Part shown: positions 4,546 through 7,619 of the stretch, piece by piece | Numbering within the stretch: the stretch's first letter is position 1 | Layout of the letters: every line of letters starts with the position of its first letter | DNA from: Candidatus Woesearchaeota archaeon | GTDB taxonomy: Archaea; Nanobdellota; Nanobdellia; Woesearchaeales; JAGVYJ01 | Length of the DNA stretch: 7,619 nucleotides | Assembly: GCA_018303315.1 (NCBI GenBank) | Contig: JAGVYJ010000024.1 | Span: 1 to 7,619, forward strand | Direction of reading: 5' to 3' | Position numbers and translations under genes: made by a program | The notes under the pieces: generated by a model | The model's database searches: none | Told to the model about the DNA's origin: nothing | Seen by the model: the letters and a program-made list of their open reading frames with translations, nothing else

Positions 4546-4890
4546 ATGGATGAGCTGGACGAATTCATGGAAAAGCTGAGGAAAACAAGGAAACTTGTCA
4601 TTGTCGAAGGCAAAAAGGACAGGGCAGCGCTTGAAAGCATTGGTGTGAGGAAAATTATAGAGCTGAACAAGAGGCCCCTGTATGAAGTGGTGGAGGAAGT
4701 GGCAAAGGCAAGCAAGCAGGCGGTAATCCTGACAGATCTTGACAGGACAGGAAAGCTGCTGTTCGGGAAGCTTAACTCGGCGCTGTCACAGCACGGAGTC
4801 GAGGTTGACAATTACTTCAGGGAATTCCTTTTCAGGCACACAAAGCTGACGCAGATTGAAGGCCTTCCTGCCTATCTTGAGCACAAATAA
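4546..4890 (+). CDS. Small TOPRIM-domain protein (UPF0292-like)
   Basis: A 114-residue protein made almost entirely of a TOPRIM fold, the Mg2+-binding domain of topoisomerases, DnaG primases, OLD nucleases and RNase M5. The glutamate motif is VIVEGKKD (18-25, E21) and the DxD motif is AVILTDLDRTGK (59-70, D64 and D66). IEGLPAYL at the C-terminus matches the end seen in archaeal UPF0292 proteins, which are about this size and have no firm function known to me. There is no helicase, zinc or DNA-binding extension, so it is not DnaG. Its divergent position next to the fused primase, across one shared TATA element, suggests a role in nucleic-acid processing, but this is inference. The start is set by a box A about 28 nt upstream, with no SD. 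Confidence 0.85.
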   Translation: MDELDEFMEKLRKTRKLVIVEGKKDRAALESIGVRKIIELNKRPLYEVVEEVAKASKQAVILTDLDRTGKLLFGKLNSALSQHGVEVDNYFREFLFRHTKLTQIEGLPAYLEHK

Positions 4891-4916
4891 TTAAAAGCCA
4901 GGATTCCTCTCTGGCT
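4885..4916 (+). promoter_or_regulatory. Promoter of the membrane-protein gene, with an inverted repeat AGCCAG/CTGGCT
   Basis: AAATAATTAAAAG (about 4885-4897), which overlaps the TOPRIM stop codon, is AT-rich and centred about 28-30 nt before the ATG at 4921, fitting a leaderless start. Directly after it, AGCCAG (4896-4901) and CTGGCT (4911-4916) form a 6-bp inverted repeat with a 9-nt spacer, between the TATA element and the predicted start site. It could be an operator, or a weak hairpin at the end of the TOPRIM mRNA. Co-transcription from the TOPRIM gene is also possible (30-bp gap). Confidence 0.4.
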
Positions 4917-4920
4917 GCTC

Positions 4921-5487
4921 ATGTCTGAAACCGGTCACAACCACCATGGTTTTGCGCTGCATGTCCCCTGGGCAGTCTGGCTGTCCATTGCAGCATTCCT
5001 GCTAATAGGGCTGTTTTTCCCAGGCGAGTCTGTGCCTGCTGTCTTTGCAATAGCTGTTGTGCTTGGCCAGGTATTGCTGCAAGACTTTATACACTATTTA
5101 GGCTGGGAAAAAGCGGTGCATCTCGAGCTGCTCTATCCTGCCCTTGTTGTGTATGCCTATTTCGGCCATCTGACATGGGTGCTGATTCTTGGATCCCTGG
5201 GGAGCTACTGGAACAAATATACTTTTCCTGTGGAATTTGACCCCCTCAACATAATAAAAGACGGAGTGGCAAGGATACTGATACCGGTAATGATAATACC
5301 AAGCTTCTGGGAAACCATGACACTGGCCCAGTTCGGCATAATTGCGGTGATACTCTATAATGCCGTATGGCCCATAGTCAATACTCCCCTGGAGCACGGG
5401 CATTTCCAGGTGTGGGAGCTGCATGTCCATATGGCGAATATGGTTGTGTGGGTAACTGCATTCTTTGTACTCGGGTTAACAGCATAA
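4921..5487 (+). CDS. Multi-pass membrane protein of unknown function, histidine-rich ends
   Basis: I do not recognise the family. The 188 residues are strongly hydrophobic, with about five to six predicted membrane segments: roughly 15-34, 38-58, 69-92, 116-132, 136-155 and 168-187. There is no cleavable signal peptide. Histidines cluster at the N-terminus (GHNHHGFALH, 5-14) and before the last helix (EHGHFQVWELHVH, 158-170). Others lie at or near membrane edges (H58, H67, H83), next to acidic residues (D55, E63, E69, E158, E166). This spacing could bind metal or haem, but no known motif is matched. The start at 4921 follows a TATA-like element by about 28 nt. The gene ends one base before the stop codon of the convergent gene, so the two mRNAs must overlap at their 3' ends. 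Confidence 0.75.
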   Translation: MSETGHNHHGFALHVPWAVWLSIAAFLLIGLFFPGESVPAVFAIAVVLGQVLLQDFIHYLGWEKAVHLELLYPALVVYAYFGHLTWVLILGSLGSYWNKYTFPVEFDPLNIIKDGVARILIPVMIIPSFWETMTLAQFGIIAVILYNAVWPIVNTPLEHGHFQVWELHVHMANMVVWVTAFFVLGLTA

Positions 5488-5488
5488 T

Positions 5489-6004
5489 CTATGCGCTCAG
5501 AACCAGAGGGATATCATAACCACTCCAGACATCCCACAGATGCTTTCTTCGGAAATCAACAAGCCTGTCCATTGCCGCAATATGTTCTGCTGTAAGCTCT
5601 CTGCGATAATAAGGCCAAACCTTCCGATAATCCCTTGCAACATAATCTATAGAAGCATCTCCAACTTCATCCATCAACAGACCGTCGATATATGCAGCTT
5701 CTCTCGCAACCTCATTTATCATAGGAAGGTTGCCTGAAAAGCCCTTGAATGCAAAACGTCTCTCATACACAGTCTTACCTGTCCTTCCAACCCAAATTCT
5801 TGAATGAGACAGGTAAGCCACATCCAATGGACCTTCCGGATTTCTTAAAAGACGGAAGTCTATGCTTATTCCAGACTCCAGATTGGTCCTGTTCAGCTTG
5901 CCAGAGTCTCTATTGACATGCACAACCCTGTCTGGCGCAAGCACCACATACCACGGCACAAATGTGAACAGCCTGTATTCAAGCCATAAAGCGAACTCGT
6001 TCAT
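5489..6004 (-). CDS. Unrecognised 171-residue soluble protein, translationally coupled to Hef
   Basis: I cannot assign a family. The protein is rich in aromatic and charged residues (many W, Y, R and D), with no membrane segment, signal peptide, zinc motif or obvious catalytic signature. Segments that may be useful as search tags are WLEYRLFTFVPWYVVLAPD (8-26), RIWVGRTGKTVYERRFAFKG (69-88) and DRLVDFRRKHLWDVWSGYD (146-164). The start ATG overlaps the hef stop in ATGA, the classic arrangement for coupled translation, so it is very likely in the same mRNA as Hef. Codon choice looks different from its neighbours: more AGA, CGT and T-ending codons against the AGG-rich neighbours. This hints at a younger or transferred gene. 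The reading frame is intact and the coupling supports a real gene. Confidence 0.72.
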   Translation of the reverse strand: MNEFALWLEYRLFTFVPWYVVLAPDRVVHVNRDSGKLNRTNLESGISIDFRLLRNPEGPLDVAYLSHSRIWVGRTGKTVYERRFAFKGFSGNLPMINEVAREAAYIDGLLMDEVGDASIDYVARDYRKVWPYYRRELTAEHIAAMDRLVDFRRKHLWDVWSGYDIPLVLSA

Positions 6005-7619
6005 GGCCTGTATTCCCCGTCGAGAACTTTCCTTATCTCGGCTGCCTTCTTCTTACCTATCAGGGTGACTCCCTGCAAATCCTGCTCAGAGGCATTGGCA
6101 ATATTCTTTATCGTCTTAAAATGCTTAAGGAGAGGCCTGGCCAATGCTGTGCCAATCCCCGGAAAACTTGACACAATGTATTCCTGCTGCTCGGGAAGGG
6201 AGGTCACGTGCTTGTCTGCGTGCGGGCTGAAGGAAACGCCGAGCTCATCCTGCTCGCGCTTTGCAATAGTGTAAAGCATGGCTGCGCTTTCCCTGGCAGT
6301 TTTCGTATACAAAACAGGAACCCCGAAATCAACAGCTATTGCCGCAAGCATGCCGTTAATCGCGTTCGGATGGACGTTCCTCACGCCGTAAATGCTCTCT
6401 TCGCCCTCCACCATTATCAAGGGCTTTGGAAAGCTTTCCTTTATTGACTTCACCTGCTCGAACAGCCTGCCGTCGATAAGGCTGTTCACAAAATCCTGCA
6501 CTGTCTTGAACTCAACGGCAACCCTCTTGCTCAGGATGTAGTCTCCTATAGCAAGCTGCTCAAGCTTCAGCTCGACGTTAAGCTCCAGCAGCTCCTTTAT
6601 CGCGCCAGAGCCCTTCTCCCGGTGGTCAGCAAATACAACGATTTTGCTTCCGGCAAATTCCTTGAGGGTGGGCTGCTTCTCCTTCAGCTTGACCAGGCCG
6701 AGCTTGTCCTTTAGCTCTTTCAGGGTTCTGTGCATCCTTTTCTCCTTGTGGTGCGCAGTCCACCTGTATGCCTCGTCCCTGGTTCCCTTTGTCACGAGCA
6801 CAACAACCCTGCCCTCCTTCTGCCTTGCTGTCCTTCCCCTTCGCTGGATTGTCCGGATGGCTGATGGTATTGGCTCGTAGAAGACCACGAGGTCGACTGC
6901 CGGGACATCCAGGCCTTCCTCGCCCACTGAAGTAGACACAAGGACATTTATTTCCCCCTGCCTGAACCTGTCAAGCACAGCCTTCTGCTCCTTCTGGCTG
7001 AGCCCGGTTTCCCCTTTCTTCATCTGCCCCACGAATATGGCCGCCCTGATGCCAGGGATGTTATTTAGCTCTTCGAGCATCTGCGATGCGGAATCCCGGT
7101 ACTGGTTGAAGACAATAACCTTTGCATTTGGGTTTGATGAAACCTCTTTCCGGACTATTTTCTTTATCTCCTCTATCTTGGGGTGCTCAACCTTCTTGTC
7201 CAGGAGCTCGTATGCCTTGAACATGGCTGTCTTGAAGTAGGCATCATTCATAAGGCTCTTCACAGCCTTTGTGGCCTTCTTCTCTGCCTGCGCCTTTATA
7301 GTGTCCAGATACTTTGTGAGGGATTCCACGCTTTGCGTCTCTGCCAGCTCCAGTGCGTGCTGGAGCTTCATCAGCTCTGCCATTACCGAAACTGCCTGCC
7401 ACAGCTTCCCGTCCCTGGCTCCCCTTGCAATGTCCTGGTGCAGCTCTGCCTGGAGGCCCAGCAAATCCTTCTTGGTGGCATAGCGCGTATTTATGTTGGG
7501 AGCCAAGCCGGTTTTCTTGAGTGCCTTGAGCTTCTCTGCAAAGCTGGCCTTCAGCAGCACCTGGATGTCGCCAATGGATTCAGGCAGGGTTACAGGCACG
7601 AAGTCAATTTCAATGTCCT
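6001..7619 (-). CDS. hef: Hef/FANCM-type helicase-nuclease, N-terminal helicase lobe cut by the right window edge
   Basis: Archaeal Hef processes stalled forks and branched DNA with a superfamily-2 helicase plus an XPF-type nuclease. Numbering here runs from the Val codon at 7599-7597. That codon is not a start, because the frame stays open to 7619 (DIEIDF precedes it). In order: the insertion domain between the helicase lobes (about 1-140); the second lobe with motif IV VIVFNQYRDSA (161-171), motif V STSVGEEGLDVP (222-233) and motif VI QRRGRTARQKEGRV (252-265); the ERCC4 nuclease (about 318-450) with DHREKGS (325-331), GDYILS (352-357), VEFK...D (362-369) and DGRLFEQ (376-382); and tandem HhH DNA-binding (about 470-525, FPGIGTALARPLL and LIGKKKAAEI). 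About 538 codons are visible. Walker A and DEAH motifs should lie to the right. The usual ERK triad of the nuclease reads EFK here. The stop overlaps the next gene by ATGA. Confidence 0.95.
   Translation of the reverse strand, partial: DIEIDFVPVTLPESIGDIQVLLKASFAEKLKALKKTGLAPNINTRYATKKDLLGLQAELHQDIARGARDGKLWQAVSVMAELMKLQHALELAETQSVESLTKYLDTIKAQAEKKATKAVKSLMNDAYFKTAMFKAYELLDKKVEHPKIEEIKKIVRKEVSSNPNAKVIVFNQYRDSASQMLEELNNIPGIRAAIFVGQMKKGETGLSQKEQKAVLDRFRQGEINVLVSTSVGEEGLDVPAVDLVVFYEPIPSAIRTIQRRGRTARQKEGRVVVLVTKGTRDEAYRWTAHHKEKRMHRTLKELKDKLGLVKLKEKQPTLKEFAGSKIVVFADHREKGSGAIKELLELNVELKLEQLAIGDYILSKRVAVEFKTVQDFVNSLIDGRLFEQVKSIKESFPKPLIMVEGEESIYGVRNVHPNAINGMLAAIAVDFGVPVLYTKTARESAAMLYTIAKREQDELGVSFSPHADKHVTSLPEQQEYIVSSFPGIGTALARPLLKHFKTIKNIANASEQDLQGVTLIGKKKAAEIRKVLDGEYRP

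Noticed and set aside
4518..4811. Minus-strand frame of 97 codons opposite the TOPRIM gene
   Set aside because: It is a Ser-rich antisense shadow. The TOPRIM E and DxD motifs are clear on the plus strand.
5098..5430. Minus-strand frame of 110 codons opposite the membrane-protein gene
   Set aside because: The plus-strand frame has coherent membrane segments and a promoter. The antisense frame has neither hydrophobic pattern nor motif.
7597..7599. GTG as a start codon for Hef
   Set aside because: The frame continues upstream to the window edge, and the helicase lobe with Walker A and DEAH motifs is still missing, so the gene is cut rather than starting here.
1..7619. CRISPR array, tRNA, rRNA or replication origin
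   Set aside because: No regularly spaced repeats, cloverleaf-like sequences, rRNA motifs or origin-recognition-box clusters were found by eye on either strand.

Overview
The window is archaeal. It carries the archaeal form of ribosomal protein uL3, a PriS-type primase, a Hef/FANCM-type helicase-nuclease and TATA (box A) promoters, several of which lie about 24-30 nt before start codons, as expected for leaderless mRNAs. The primase is a single chain: a PriS catalytic part followed by a PriL C-terminal Fe-S-type domain. Such a fusion is known from Nanoarchaeum equitans and other reduced DPANN archaea. I therefore infer a DPANN-type genome (for example the Woesearchaeota/Pacearchaeota neighbourhood). 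The phylum is an inference; the domain Archaea is close to certain. Coding is dense, and all intergenic gaps are about 200 bp or less.

Layout, left to right. (1) 1-735, minus: the N-terminal 245 codons of uL3, running off the left edge, where the S10 ribosomal cluster would be expected to continue. (2) 736-936: a gap that probably holds the uL3 promoter and a structured leader of about 95 nt. (3) 937-2259, minus: a GCS2-family carboxylate-amine ligase (glutamate-cysteine ligase-like). (4) 2260-2437: a divergent promoter region with three inverted repeats built on CTTA/TAAG. (5) 2438-2943, plus: a two-gene toxin-antitoxin module, AbrB-type antitoxin and RelE/ParE-type toxin, overlapping by 7 nt. 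(6) 2962-4488, minus: the fused primase. (7) 4546-4890, plus: a minimal TOPRIM protein of the UPF0292 type, divergent from the primase across a 57-bp gap with one central TATA element. (8) 4921-5487, plus: a multi-pass membrane protein of unknown function. (9) 5489-6004, minus: an unrecognised 171-residue protein, coupled by an ATGA overlap to (10) 6001-7619, minus: Hef, lacking its N-terminal helicase lobe because it runs off the right edge.

How the genes fit together. Primase and Hef act at the replication fork, in priming and in stalled-fork processing. The TOPRIM protein sits beside the primase and may belong to nucleic-acid metabolism too. The GCS2 enzyme and the ribosomal gene are separate housekeeping functions. 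The toxin-antitoxin pair sits between core genes and looks like a compact self-regulated insertion, but I found no flanking mobile-element repeats. No tRNA, rRNA, CRISPR array, insertion sequence or replication origin was recognised.

Most worth a second look: the uL3 leader with mutually exclusive pairings and a start-codon hairpin; the single-chain primase with two extra zinc-ribbon-like CxxC pairs; the promoter region shared by the ligase and the toxin-antitoxin module; and two proteins I cannot assign (5489-6004 and 4921-5487).
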